Shown one piece after another: positions 7,662 to 15,844 of a stretch of DNA of 64,000 bases. This DNA is from an uncultured Planctomycetota bacterium. GTDB taxonomy: Bacteria; Planctomycetota; Brocadiia; CAIUPP01. The stretch covers positions 1-64,000 of the forward strand of contig CAIUPP010000109.1 of the NCBI GenBank assembly GCA_903901045.1, in the 5' to 3' direction. Below the pieces are notes generated by a model. It saw only the letters and a list, made by a program, of their open reading frames with translations. It was not told the origin of the DNA and searched no databases. Every line of letters starts with the position of its first letter. Position 1 is the first letter of the stretch. The position numbers and the translations under genes are program-made.

Positions 7662-9446
7662 GTGGCATCAAGAAAACGAGATAAACACGCCGGCCGCCGC
7701 TCCAGCCTGAAGACAAAAGGGCTCTTTGTCGAGGAATCCGCCGCGAAAGCGACAGAAGCGGCTCCCGCGAAGGGGGCCGCCGGGAAGGGCGCCGAGGCAA
7801 AGCCGGCGAAGAAGTCCGCCGCGCCCGAGGCAGGGGCCAAGCATGCTCCGCCTGCGCGAGAGGTGAAGCGTGAAGCCGCCGTGCCCGTGCGCCGCCGCAC
7901 GGCGGAGCAGATGGCGACGATGCAGCGGGAAATCTCGGTGAGCGAGTTCTTCACCAAGAACCGCCATCTCCTGGGTTTCGACAATCCGCGCAAGGCGCTG
8001 CTGACGGCGGTCAAGGAAGCGGTGGACAATTCGCTCGACGCGTGCGAGGAGGCGGGGATCCTCCCCGAGGTGCGCGTCATCATCCGGCCGGTCGAAGGGG
8101 CCGAGGACCGGTTCAGCATTTGCGTGGAGGACAACGGGCCGGGGATTGTCTCGGCGCAGGTGCCGCGCATTTTCGGCAAGCTGCTCTACGGGTCGAAATT
8201 CCACCGGATGAAGATGTCGCGCGGACAGCAGGGGATCGGCATCAGCGCCGCGGCGATGTACGGGCAACTCACCACCGGGAAGCCGACGCACGTTGTGAGC
8301 CGCACGGGGGCGGGCAAGAAGGCGTTCCAGTGCGACTTGCTTCTGGATACGCGCAAGAACGAGCCGCAGGTGGTCAGCGAGGGTGAGGCGGAGTGGGACC
8401 GTCCGCACGGCACGTCGGTGACGATGGAGATGGAGGCGCGCTACACCCGCGGGCGGCAGTCGGTGGAGGAGTACCTCCAGCAGGTCAGCATCGCCAACCC
8501 GCACGCCACGGTGCATTTCGATCCGCCGGAAGGGGATCCGCTGGACCTGCCGCGCACGACGAACGAGCTTCCCCCCGAGGCGCGCGAGATCAAGCCGCAC
8601 CCGCTCGGCATCGAACTGGGGATGCTGATCGGGATGCTCCAGACCAGCCGGGCGCGGAATCTGGCGAGCTTCCTGCACAGCGATTTCTCGCGCGTGAGCA
8701 GCGCGGTGGCGAAGGATATCTGCAAGCGCGCGGGGTTGCCGGAGGGGGCCAAGCCGTCGCGCATCGCGCGGCAGGAGGCGGACCAGCTTTTCCGCGCGCT
8801 GCAGGAGACGAAGCTGATGAAGCCGCCGGTGGACTGCATTGTCCCCATCGGCCAGGAGTTGCTGCTGAAGGGGCTGAAGCGCGGGGTCGAGGCGGAGTTC
8901 TACCACACCGTCACGCGCCCCCCGTGCGTCTATCGCGGCAACCCGTTCCAGATCGAAGTCGGCATCGCGTACGGAGGGGAACTGAAGGCGGACGAGCCGT
9001 GCCGGGTACTGCGCTTCGCCAACCGGGTGCCGCTGCTCTACCAGCAATCCGCCTGCGCCGTCACGCGCGCCGTGGGCACCACCGCGTGGCGCAACTACGG
9101 CATCCAGCAGTCCGCGGGGCAGCTCCCCGTGGGCCCCATCGCCATCGTGGTGCATATGGCGAGCGTGTGGGTGCCGTTCACCTCCGAGAGCAAGGAGGCG
9201 GTCGCGCACTACCCTGAGATCCTCAAGGAGATCAAGCTGGCGCTCCAGGAGTGCGGGCGGCGGCTGGGGCAGTTCGTCCGCCACCGCCGCCGCGAGGCGG
9301 ACGCCGAGCGCAAGCGGCAGTACATCACCAAGTACATCCCCCACATCGGCATCGCGCTGCGGGAAATCCTCGACCTGAACGACAAACAGGTGGAGGAGGT
9401 GACGAGGAAGCTGGAAGAATTGCTGGAGAAGAGCAGGAAGATGTGA
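7662..9446 (+). CDS. top6B: DNA topoisomerase VI subunit B (GHKL ATPase)
   Basis: The 594-residue protein is the ATPase subunit of a type IIB topoisomerase, which with subunit A relaxes and decatenates DNA. Residues 1 to about 80 are a basic Ala/Lys-rich extension. The GHKL ATPase follows: Asn123 in EAVDNSLDAC, VEDNGPGI (about 155-162), and GQQGIG (188-193). A helix-two-turn-helix region and transducer domain follow; the switch lysine is Lys511 in SESKEA. The start is GTG at 7662 with GAAGG seven bases upstream. No subunit A gene (TOPRIM plus 5Y-CAP) occurs anywhere in the window, although A and B are usually adjacent, so A must lie elsewhere or be absent. Topo VI is mainly archaeal and plant, patchy in bacteria. 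Confidence 0.93.
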   Translation: MASRKRDKHAGRRSSLKTKGLFVEESAAKATEAAPAKGAAGKGAEAKPAKKSAAPEAGAKHAPPAREVKREAAVPVRRRTAEQMATMQREISVSEFFTKNRHLLGFDNPRKALLTAVKEAVDNSLDACEEAGILPEVRVIIRPVEGAEDRFSICVEDNGPGIVSAQVPRIFGKLLYGSKFHRMKMSRGQQGIGISAAAMYGQLTTGKPTHVVSRTGAGKKAFQCDLLLDTRKNEPQVVSEGEAEWDRPHGTSVTMEMEARYTRGRQSVEEYLQQVSIANPHATVHFDPPEGDPLDLPRTTNELPPEAREIKPHPLGIELGMLIGMLQTSRARNLASFLHSDFSRVSSAVAKDICKRAGLPEGAKPSRIARQEADQLFRALQETKLMKPPVDCIVPIGQELLLKGLKRGVEAEFYHTVTRPPCVYRGNPFQIEVGIAYGGELKADEPCRVLRFANRVPLLYQQSACAVTRAVGTTAWRNYGIQQSAGQLPVGPIAIVVHMASVWVPFTSESKEAVAHYPEILKEIKLALQECGRRLGQFVRHRRREADAERKRQYITKYIPHIGIALREILDLNDKQVEEVTRKLEELLEKSRKM

Positions 9447-9455
9447 ACGGCGAGT

Positions 9456-9498
9456 GCAGAGTGCAGAGTACAGAGTACAGAGTACAGAGTACAGAGTG
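9456..9498. repeat. Tandem AGAGTACAG repeats
   Basis: About five near-identical 9-bp units (AGAGTACAG, first unit AGAGTGCAG) directly follow top6B. The same type of run recurs at 30252-30283 and 48355-48390. Confidence 0.7.
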
Positions 9499-9532
9499 AA
9501 CGGCACTCGTGATAACGGAGTCTATTAGTAAC

Positions 9533-9588
9533 CGTCATTGCGAGGCCGACCCTGAGCGCAGTCGAAGGGGAAGGCCGTGGCAATCTTC
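9533..9588 (-). repeat. Dispersed repeat, family C
   Basis: Minus-strand order is GATTGCCACG, a variable centre, then CTCGCAATGACG. The same framework is seen at 10499-10553, 14333-14385 and 14537-14590. The rest of 9447-9703 holds no supported gene. Confidence 0.65.
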
Positions 9589-9703
9589 ATGTTGTCCGTT
9601 GCCGTTGGCGTTGGCGTGGTGGGGCACGGCAGGGCAACTGGCACAAGTTTGAACCGTCTGCGGACTTGGTGGCTCGCCTCCTCGACGCGCTGCCTTGATG
9701 CGT

Positions 9704-10270
9704 TCAGACCGTGCGAAGTATTTCGCCAGGCGCCAAGCCTTCTGGGGTCTTCCCTTCGTCGAAGCTTGCGAACGCATTGCCCACGGCCAAAGAGGGAATT
9801 CTGAGGGCACGCGCCAAGGCGGCATGCCTCTCCGCGGCAAACACGTAACCATCATCGTCATAGGAAGACTTTCGCAGGATGGCCTCTACAGCTTGCACAT
9901 CGGTAGCGCCAAAGGCAGCGCAGAGCTTCTTGGCGTCACCCCCAGAGGGCGGCGATGGTTCGGCTGCTGGATCAAAATATCCGGGTGAGGAATCATATTC
10001 ATCGACCAACTTGCCATCCAAGTAAAGCTGATACCAGAGAATGTCATCGTCGTGATTCAGGAGAGCTAAGACGGGGCAGGACAGTTGATGCGAAAGATCG
10101 GCGGCAAGAGATGCCATCACTTCCTGATCCTGCCCGTCTGACTGCTGATCAAATACCACCGCGCACCCGTCTTGCGCGGGTCCAACAACCGCCGAACGTC
10201 CCGCCAGCACAGCGGCTATCGCCTGCGTACTCACATGCTTCAACGTGTAGTTTGAATAGAAGCCACCCAT
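9704..10270 (-). CDS. Conserved hypothetical protein, 188 residues
   Basis: I recognise no functional family. The ATG at 10270 is chosen over an upstream in-frame start because AGGAG lies nine bases before it and the upstream extension is only the shadow of a dispersed repeat. The sequence begins MGGFYSNYTLKHVS. It carries a segment rich in Asp and Gln (VVFDQQSDGQDQE), then LLNHDDDILWYQLYLDGKLVDEYDSSPGYF, which suggests an alpha/beta fold with an acidic face. There is no signal peptide or membrane segment. The gene stands alone between two family C repeats. It looks like a real cytosolic protein but its role is unknown. Confidence 0.7.
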   Translation of the reverse strand: MGGFYSNYTLKHVSTQAIAAVLAGRSAVVGPAQDGCAVVFDQQSDGQDQEVMASLAADLSHQLSCPVLALLNHDDDILWYQLYLDGKLVDEYDSSPGYFDPAAEPSPPSGGDAKKLCAAFGATDVQAVEAILRKSSYDDDGYVFAAERHAALARALRIPSLAVGNAFASFDEGKTPEGLAPGEILRTV

Positions 10271-10673
10271 GATGAAATCTCCTGGCATCCGATATTCTGG
10301 GGACGACTCAGTGGCCCCGGAACCGCGTTTGGCAATCCGGTTGCCTCCCCTGCAGGTTTGAACCGCATCGCTCAACCGAGCGGATTGTAACTCATTGGCA
10401 GGCAGCAAGAAAGCCCCGCGCCTGATCTGCACGAGGGTCATCTGCAAGAATGCTCGGGGCGGCGAGATTTGAACGGCAAACGTCTTAACGAAGAACTGGA
10501 AGATTGCCGCGTCGTTCCATCCCGCAGGCGGGACGGAACTCCTCGCAATGACCACGTATTGATCACTGGCGCAGCGCATTTTCCGGCTGGGCAACCGCTC
10601 CCGTCTTGAAACCCCACCCCCTGCGGGCTATCATGTGTGCAGTCCCAGGTACCGTTTTTGCTGAGGCAGTTCG
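10271..10673. other. Gene-free gap with a family C repeat
   Basis: No coding frame is supported here. The family C repeat at 10499-10553 (GATTGCCGCGTCG ... CTCCTCGCAATGACC, with a palindromic CCCGCAGGCGGG centre) is the only structure I see. Confidence 0.6.
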
Positions 10674-10973
10674 ATGACGCCGCAGGTTGCCATCCCGCAT
10701 GCCAGGATTGCCGCGTTTTGCCGGAAGCACCATATCCGGCGATTGGCTCTTTTCGGCTCCGTGCTGCGCGCTGATTTCATGCCTCAGAGCGATGTGGATG
10801 TGCTGGTGGAGTTCGCGTCGGGTCACACGCCGGGCCTTTCGTTCTTCGCCATGGAACGGGAGTTGTCCGAAATCCTTGGCCGGAAAGTGGACTTGAACAC
10901 GCCGCAGTTCATGAGCGCCTACTATCGCGACGAGGCGCTGAGCGCGGCGGAGGTCCTCTATGACGCGCCATGA
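10674..10973 (+). CDS. mntA: MntA-type minimal nucleotidyltransferase antitoxin
   Basis: The 99-residue protein is a minimal nucleotidyltransferase of the MNT/HepT toxin-antitoxin type. The diagnostic motif is LALFGSVLRADFMPQSDVDVLVEF: GS, then ten residues, then DVD. In studied systems MntA inactivates the HepT RNase by adding AMP to it. It keeps full length and all visible catalytic residues. The partner gene, whose start overlaps the last codons of this one, is cut short by a foreign junction (see 10960-11028). The antitoxin therefore has no visible toxin partner here. Confidence 0.85.
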   Translation: MTPQVAIPHARIAAFCRKHHIRRLALFGSVLRADFMPQSDVDVLVEFASGHTPGLSFFAMERELSEILGRKVDLNTPQFMSAYYRDEALSAAEVLYDAP

Positions 10974-11028
10974 TCCGAACATCAGTGTGCGGGGGCCAAA
11001 GGCAGAAAGATGGATGCAATGGGTCTGA
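10960..11028 (+). pseudogene. hepT: Truncated HepT toxin gene remnant
   Basis: An ATG at 10960 overlaps the 3' end of mntA by 14 nt, the arrangement usual for MNT/HepT pairs. It opens MTRHDPNIS, which is how many HepT proteins begin. After about nine or ten residues the frame turns into unrelated sequence and stops at 11028, giving 22 codons. The break at about 10985-11000 coincides with a drop in GC content and the start of the caspase-like gene. I infer that the caspase cassette replaced the rest of hepT. Confidence 0.65.
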
Positions 11029-12083
11029 GTGTAATGGCCATCGGTGTGTCCGATTACGATCACCTTACCAACCTCCAGGGGCCAATTCGTGACTTGGACT
11101 TGATAGAGGGTCTCTTATGCGATAATCCGTTGACGGCCCTCATACCTAAAGCTAGGTTCCACCGTTTCCAGAACCCTACTTCTGGAGACGTTAGGCAGGC
11201 CATCACGCAATTTGTGGTAGATCGATCCGCCGAGCGAGATGTGCTCGTATTCTATTTTTCCGGGCATGGTAGCCCGATATCCTTCAATGACTTCGCATTC
11301 TGCCTAAGAGACACACGTTCTTACCCAGACAAGAGAGTTCTGCCTTCATCAGCCTTACGTCTTTCGGACCTACTTGAAACGCTCTCTGTCATGAACGTCA
11401 TACCCATCATAGTTGCCGATACATGTTTCAGTGGGCATATAGGCCCTTCCACCATCACTGCTCACCAGACAGTTGAAATAGTTCGGGCGAGCAGTGCCGC
11501 ATCTTGTGCGGGAAGCTACTGTCTGGCATGCGCTTGTTCAGCAAACGAAACAGCAAAATCAAGAGCGGCCGGTGTTTTCACGGAAGCCCTAGTCGCGACC
11601 GCTGCAAGAGGACTTGCGGATAAGATAGGGAAGCGAAAAAGGCAACTATCGCTTCAAGACTTGTTTGCCCAGATAGACCTGCGCGTATCTAATCTTGACG
11701 TTGATATGAATGCTCGGTTTTACGTAGGGCCAACGTTGCCGCACGTTGATTTTGTGAAAAACGCCGCTTACGCACCGCGTGTGGAAACACTCACGCCATA
11801 CCTGGTGGAACTCCTCCGTTGGATAATGAGCAAGGGCGGGTGTGCCTCCACCGATAGTATACGTAAACACACGGCTGGTTCTTATGGCAATCATAGTAAG
11901 CTCAGTTACCCACAATGGCGACTTCTCAAAGACGGCAAGACTCGTCAAGAGAGGATTATTACCAAACGGGGCCGGCGTTTTCTTCGCAATGAGTTGACGG
12001 TACCGAATAGAATCTGTCAGCAGGCTAATGGCAGTTGGCGACCGGCAAGAGACGCGAGGCGTGTTCACGCGAGAGATATATGA
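11010..12083 (+). CDS. Caspase-like (C14) protease with C-terminal wHTH-like region
   Basis: The 357-residue protein has a caspase fold: first strand LSVMAIGVSDY, catalytic His86 in FYFSGHG, catalytic Cys139 in VADTCFSGH, then a p10-like part with CSANETAKSRAAGVFTEALVATAARG. Residues from about 262 on (LVELLRWIMSKGG ... ITKRGRRFLRNEL) look like a winged-helix module. It has no signal peptide. Its stop overlaps the methyltransferase start as ATGA, so the two are probably translated together. Lines I counted are near 50% GC, against about 65% for neighbours, which suggests transfer. Bacterial caspases often act as suicide effectors in defence. That role, and any link to methylation, is inference. 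Confidence 0.85.
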   Translation: MDAMGLSVMAIGVSDYDHLTNLQGPIRDLDLIEGLLCDNPLTALIPKARFHRFQNPTSGDVRQAITQFVVDRSAERDVLVFYFSGHGSPISFNDFAFCLRDTRSYPDKRVLPSSALRLSDLLETLSVMNVIPIIVADTCFSGHIGPSTITAHQTVEIVRASSAASCAGSYCLACACSANETAKSRAAGVFTEALVATAARGLADKIGKRKRQLSLQDLFAQIDLRVSNLDVDMNARFYVGPTLPHVDFVKNAAYAPRVETLTPYLVELLRWIMSKGGCASTDSIRKHTAGSYGNHSKLSYPQWRLLKDGKTRQERIITKRGRRFLRNELTVPNRICQQANGSWRPARDARRVHARDI

Positions 12084-12928
12084 CCGCAAGAAATACGGTG
12101 TTCTTTGCCGAGAATTTGGAGATTCTTCGGCAACTCAAACCTGCCTCCGTAGATTTGATCTACATCGATCCGCCATTTAACACCGGTGGGCCGCAGAGGC
12201 GCACACGCCTGACGACCGTACAAGATGCCAATGGCGATCGGACGGGGTTCGGTGGTAGGCGATACCGCACGAGACGCGTGGGAGACATTTCCTTCGCCGA
12301 TAAGTTCGTCGCGTACATTATTGGCTTCTTGGAGCCGCGTCTCGTGGAGGCGCACCGCGTTCTTGCGCCGCACGGCTCGCTCTATCTGCACCTGGACTAC
12401 CGCGAGGTGCATCACGCGAAGGTGCTAATGGACGGTATTTTCGGGCGGGACAATTTTCTGAACGAAATCATTTGGGCGTACGACTACGGCGCGCGGCAAC
12501 GTGACCGGTGGCCGACCAAACATGACAACATTCTCTTCTACGTGAAGGACCGCAATCGGTACACCTGGAATCTGGAGGCGGTGGACCGGATTGCTTACAT
12601 GGCACCGGCTCTGGTGGGGCCGGAGAAGGCGGCGCGCGGCAAGCTGCCGACGGATACCTGGTGGCATACGATCGTGAGCCCCACGGGCAAGGAGAAGACC
12701 GGCTACCCAACGCAGAAGCCGCTGGGGATTATCCGCCGGATGATCCTGGCTTCCTCGAATCCCGGCGACCTGGTGCTGGATTTCTTCGCCGGGAGCGGCA
12801 CGACGGGGGTGGCGGCGCATGAACTCGGAAGGCGGTTCATCCTGGTCGACAACAACCCGGAGGCGTTCGCGGTGATGAAGAAACGGTTGAAGGGGACGGG
12901 GGCGAGGTTTGTAACGACGAACGGATGA
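12080..12928 (+). CDS. Site-specific DNA methyltransferase (N6-A/N4-C, beta-type order)
   Basis: The 282-residue protein has the catalytic motif first, DLIYIDPPFNTG (Asp30 to Phe33), and the SAM-binding motif last, VLDFFAGSGTTG (about 232-243). This is the order of beta-class amino-methyltransferases. KTGYPTQKPLGII before motif I is also typical. The ATG at 12080 forms the ATGA overlap with the caspase gene; the longer in-frame start at 12035 lies inside that gene and is rejected. No restriction endonuclease or specificity subunit is adjacent. GC content returns to the genomic level within the gene. It could be an orphan methylase, or the self-marking part of a caspase-linked module. Confidence 0.88.
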   Translation: MTARNTVFFAENLEILRQLKPASVDLIYIDPPFNTGGPQRRTRLTTVQDANGDRTGFGGRRYRTRRVGDISFADKFVAYIIGFLEPRLVEAHRVLAPHGSLYLHLDYREVHHAKVLMDGIFGRDNFLNEIIWAYDYGARQRDRWPTKHDNILFYVKDRNRYTWNLEAVDRIAYMAPALVGPEKAARGKLPTDTWWHTIVSPTGKEKTGYPTQKPLGIIRRMILASSNPGDLVLDFFAGSGTTGVAAHELGRRFILVDNNPEAFAVMKKRLKGTGARFVTTNG

Positions 12929-12995
12929 TTGGCGATTGACGAATTGCGATTTGGCGGAGCAATCCGGCGCGGGCTCGTGGTTCGCGACGGGTTAA

Positions 12996-13020
12996 GGGCG
13001 CAGCATGCTGCGCCCCTACA
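12996..13020 (+). repeat. Palindromic repeat, family A
   Basis: GGGCGCAGCATGCTGCGCCC followed by CTACA. The 20-bp core is a perfect palindrome. Copies lie at 21298, 25081, 33001, 48215 and 48398, with a sequence variant at 33061. The flank CTACA (CTAC plus G at 25081) is always on the same side. Confidence 0.85.
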
Positions 13021-13040
13021 ATACGGGGTGAGGTGCGCTG

Positions 13041-14207
13041 CTACATGGTGAAACCGATCCCCGCGAGCTTCTTCGCCAGGGAGGGCGTTCCGCCGACCAG
13101 CCGCACGCGCGTGTTCCGGAATTCGCGGCGGATGGGGTACTCCTTGCGCAGTCGGTCGAACCAGGGGGCGCGTTCCGCCTCCGGCATGTCGAGCAATTTC
13201 CGCAGGGCGGCGTCGTCGCGCTCGATGGGGTAGATGCGCTGCACCGCTTCGCGCAGCACGGTCTCTTCGTCGCGCCCGGCGGCCTGAAGCGTCATCTCCG
13301 CCGTCTCGGGGGGGGGCATTGCCGCGAGGGCGTCCCAGGCCGGCTTTACACCCAGGAATTTGCTGGCGGCCTCGTGGAGCATCCGCGTGCCGTTGACTTT
13401 CCCGTCGAAAGAGTACCCCGCGATGTGCGGCGTGCCGAGGGCGGCGCGCTTCAGCAGCGCGGCGTTCAGCGCGGGCTCCCCCTCCCAGACGTCCAGCACC
13501 GCGTCGGCCAGGCGCCCCTCCTCCAGCGCGCGCAGGAGCGCGGCGTTGTCGGCGACGGCGCCGCGCGAGGAGTTCAAGAGCACGGCGCCCTTCTTCATGC
13601 GGCCCAGGAAGGCGGCATCCGCCAGATGCCAGGTGGGATCGGTCCCCTTCTTCTCGAACGGGACGTGCAGCGTGACGAAATCGCAGCCGAGGATTTCCTC
13701 CAGCGGACTGTACTGCGCGCCGGCGGCCTGCCCAGATCCCGCCGAAGAGGCGGCGCGCAGCAGCGGGGGGTCGTTGAGGAGCAGGCGCATTCCGAGCGCC
13801 CGGGTTTTTGCGGCGACGCGGCTGCCGACGTTCCCAACCCCCACGATGCCGATGCTGCGCCCGGCAAGCGTCCAGCCGTGGCGCGCGGCGAGCGTGAGGA
13901 GCGCGGCGACGATGTACTCCCCGACGGAGTTGGCGTTGGAGCCGGGGGCGGCGGCGAAGGTGATGCCCGCGCGCTGCAGCCAGGGGAGGTCCACGTGATC
14001 GGTGCCGATGGTGGCGGTGCCGACGAAGCGCACGCGGCTCCCTTCCAGGAGCGCGGCGTCCACCTTGGTTACGGAGCGCACCATGAGCAGGTCGGCGTCG
14101 CGCACGGCGGCGGCGTCCATTTTGCGGCCCGAGACGAGGCGCACTTCGCCCAGGGGGCCGAAGGCCTCTTTCGCGTACGGGATGTTTTCGTCGGCGACGA
14201 TTTGCAT
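13041..14207 (-). CDS. pdxB: 4-phosphoerythronate dehydrogenase
   Basis: The 388-residue enzyme oxidises 4-phosphoerythronate in the DXP-dependent route to pyridoxal phosphate. It opens MQIVADENIPYAKEAFGPLGEV, characteristic of PdxB. Next come GTATIGTDHVDLPWLQRAGI, the NAD-binding IGIVGVGNVGSRVA, NSSRGAVADNAALL and TPHIAGYSFDGKVNGT with the catalytic His. A C-terminal PdxB dimerisation region ends the protein. GGAG precedes the ATG at 14207; an in-frame start at 14246 lies in repeat DNA and is rejected. No other pdx gene is nearby. Confidence 0.9.
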   Translation of the reverse strand: MQIVADENIPYAKEAFGPLGEVRLVSGRKMDAAAVRDADLLMVRSVTKVDAALLEGSRVRFVGTATIGTDHVDLPWLQRAGITFAAAPGSNANSVGEYIVAALLTLAARHGWTLAGRSIGIVGVGNVGSRVAAKTRALGMRLLLNDPPLLRAASSAGSGQAAGAQYSPLEEILGCDFVTLHVPFEKKGTDPTWHLADAAFLGRMKKGAVLLNSSRGAVADNAALLRALEEGRLADAVLDVWEGEPALNAALLKRAALGTPHIAGYSFDGKVNGTRMLHEAASKFLGVKPAWDALAAMPPPETAEMTLQAAGRDEETVLREAVQRIYPIERDDAALRKLLDMPEAERAPWFDRLRKEYPIRREFRNTRVRLVGGTPSLAKKLAGIGFTM

Positions 14208-14225
14208 GTCTGCTCCGTAACTTGT

Positions 14226-14762
14226 CCGGGAAAGGGGGTCAGGCATCTTTTCGCGACGGCGAAAAGCAGCCAGACCCCTTTCCCTCAGTTATCCGTTGGC
14301 GTGCCGTCGAGGGAACGGCCAACGACTATCAGGAAGATTGCCACGTCGTTCCCCCGCTTCCGCGGGGGAACTCCTCGCAATGACGGCGCATTGGATGGAC
14401 GGCACGCCCGCCGCAGCCATGGGTCGTCCAGGAAAGGGGGTCAGGCATCTTTTCGCAACGGCGAAAAGCAGCCAGACCCCGTTTCCTTCAGTTATCCGCT
14501 GTCGTTGACGGCAAGAGAACGGCCTACGACTATCAGGAAGATTGCCACGTCGTTCCCCCGCTTCCGCGGGGGGAACTCCTCGCAATGACGGCCAATGGAT
14601 GGGCGGCACGTCCGCCGCACCCATGGGTCGTCCGGGAAGTGGGGTCAGGCATCTTTTCGCGACGGCGAAAAGCAGCCAGACCCCCTTTCCCTCAGCTATC
14701 CGACCCCGTTTCCTTCAGCTATTCGACCCCGTTTCCCTCAGTTATCCGATCACGTTTCCCTG
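14226..14762 (+). repeat. Tandem ~203-bp repeat array with 44-nt REP-like hairpins (family D)
   Basis: Two full units and one partial unit of about 203 bp. Each has a 44-nt hairpin (14235-14278, 14437-14480, 14641-14684) that begins GGGGTCAGGC and ends GCCAGACCCC, with CTTTTCGC/GCGAAAAG as inner stem. The first two units also hold a family C repeat (14333-14385, 14537-14590). The array ends with about four short units of the type GACCCCGTTTCC plus TCAGCTATCC. A divergent inverted hairpin copy lies at 49220-49263. The array end supplies the stop codon of the glycosyltransferase gene. Confidence 0.85.
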
Positions 14763-15572
14763 GGGATGAGTACTCAGCCCTTTCAGCGCTTTCACTCGCT
14801 TCTTGCTGGCGCGGTAGAGCTCGGGGTCCACTTTCTTGCGCAGGACGGACTTTTCGCAGCGGCGCGGGTCGAGCTGGTGGTCGAGGTGCGAGACGAAAAT
14901 CTTCCCCCAGACGCTGATGCCGCGGCAACCGTAGTTGCGCAGCCGGTTGCGCAGGTCGGAGTCGGACTGCCCAAGGTTTTCGTACGCTTCGTCGAATCCA
15001 TCCACTGCCAGCAGCGAGGCGCGGTCCACCGAGAAATTGCCCCCTTTCACCTTGGGGCGGTCTTTGCGGTTGAGCAGCAGGTAGAAGGCGGAGCAGAGGT
15101 CGACCCAGCGGAACATCATGCGGCGCGACCGGGTCATGAAGCGTTCGTGCGCGCGGGCCGCGACCCCTTCGGGGGTCTGGAGGCGCGCGTCCTCCAGGCG
15201 GATGCGGGCATAGCCGGCGGCGACGAAGCTCCCGGGGCGCAGCGCGCGCTTGTGCAGGCGGACGAAGTTGAGGAAGGGTATGCAGTCGCCGTCGATGAAG
15301 ATCAACTGGTCGCCGGCGGATTTGCGGATCGCCGCGTTCAGTATCTGCGCCTTGCGGAAGCCCTTGTGCTCCTGCGTGACGAACTCCACCTTGAAGGGGG
15401 CCGTCTTGCTGAATGCGCGGACCAGTTCCAGCGTGTCGAGATCGGAGCCGTCGTCGGCGATGATCAGTTCGAAGTCCAGATCGTCCTGCGCGGCCAACCC
15501 CGCGAGGACGAGCCGAAGGGTGTTCGGCTGGTTGAAAGAGGAGACGATGACGGAGGTCCGGCAGCCGAGCAT
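14742..15572 (-). CDS. Family 2 glycosyltransferase
   Basis: The 276-residue GT-A protein transfers sugars from nucleotide-sugar donors, probably for cell-surface polysaccharide. It has SVIVSSFNQPNTL at the N-terminus, LIIADDGSDLDT, the metal-binding FIDGDCIPF, and a C-terminal acceptor part with GGNFSVDRASLLAVDGFDE and GQSDSDLRNRL, as in galactosyltransferase-like GT2 enzymes. The start at 15572 has GGGAG nine bases upstream; in-frame codons upstream lie in the leader. The last residues (GNVIG) and the TAA stop come from the repeat array at 14226-14762. It has no neighbour in a glycan cluster, so its product is unknown. Confidence 0.85.
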   Translation of the reverse strand: MLGCRTSVIVSSFNQPNTLRLVLAGLAAQDDLDFELIIADDGSDLDTLELVRAFSKTAPFKVEFVTQEHKGFRKAQILNAAIRKSAGDQLIFIDGDCIPFLNFVRLHKRALRPGSFVAAGYARIRLEDARLQTPEGVAARAHERFMTRSRRMMFRWVDLCSAFYLLLNRKDRPKVKGGNFSVDRASLLAVDGFDEAYENLGQSDSDLRNRLRNYGCRGISVWGKIFVSHLDHQLDPRRCEKSVLRKKVDPELYRASKKRVKALKGLSTHPQGNVIG

Positions 15573-15678
15573 GCGCACACTCCCAGGGATCAAGCCCGCC
15601 TGTGCGGGCGGAATGACGGCATCCGCATGGCGCAAGAAAACCAAAGCGCCACGCGCACAAGGACGATTGCGAAATACT

Positions 15679-15707
15679 ACAGTAGATTGACGGGGCGTGG
15701 AAGTCAA
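15679..15707 (-). promoter_or_regulatory. Sigma-70-type promoter for the glycosyltransferase gene
   Basis: Minus strand: TTGACT (15707-15702), 17-nt spacer, TACTGT (15684-15679), about 100 nt before the start. Confidence 0.5.
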
Positions 15708-15774
15708 GAAAGCCGGGGGCCCGCGGTTCACTTACGCGCGGAGGTCCGTCGCAATGACGGCGGGCGGACGCCCG

Positions 15775-15820
15775 GAAAAGCAAGCGGCGCTCACAGGCCC
15801 GTGCCTGGGAGCGCCGCTTG
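15775..15820 (-). terminator. Rho-independent terminator after the decapeptide-repeat gene
   Basis: CAAGCGGCGCTC (15781-15792) pairs perfectly with GAGCGCCGCTTG (15809-15820). On the minus strand the stem is followed by CTTTT. Confidence 0.8.
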
Positions 15821-15844
15821 TGCGCTTACGTTACGAACGGCTGC

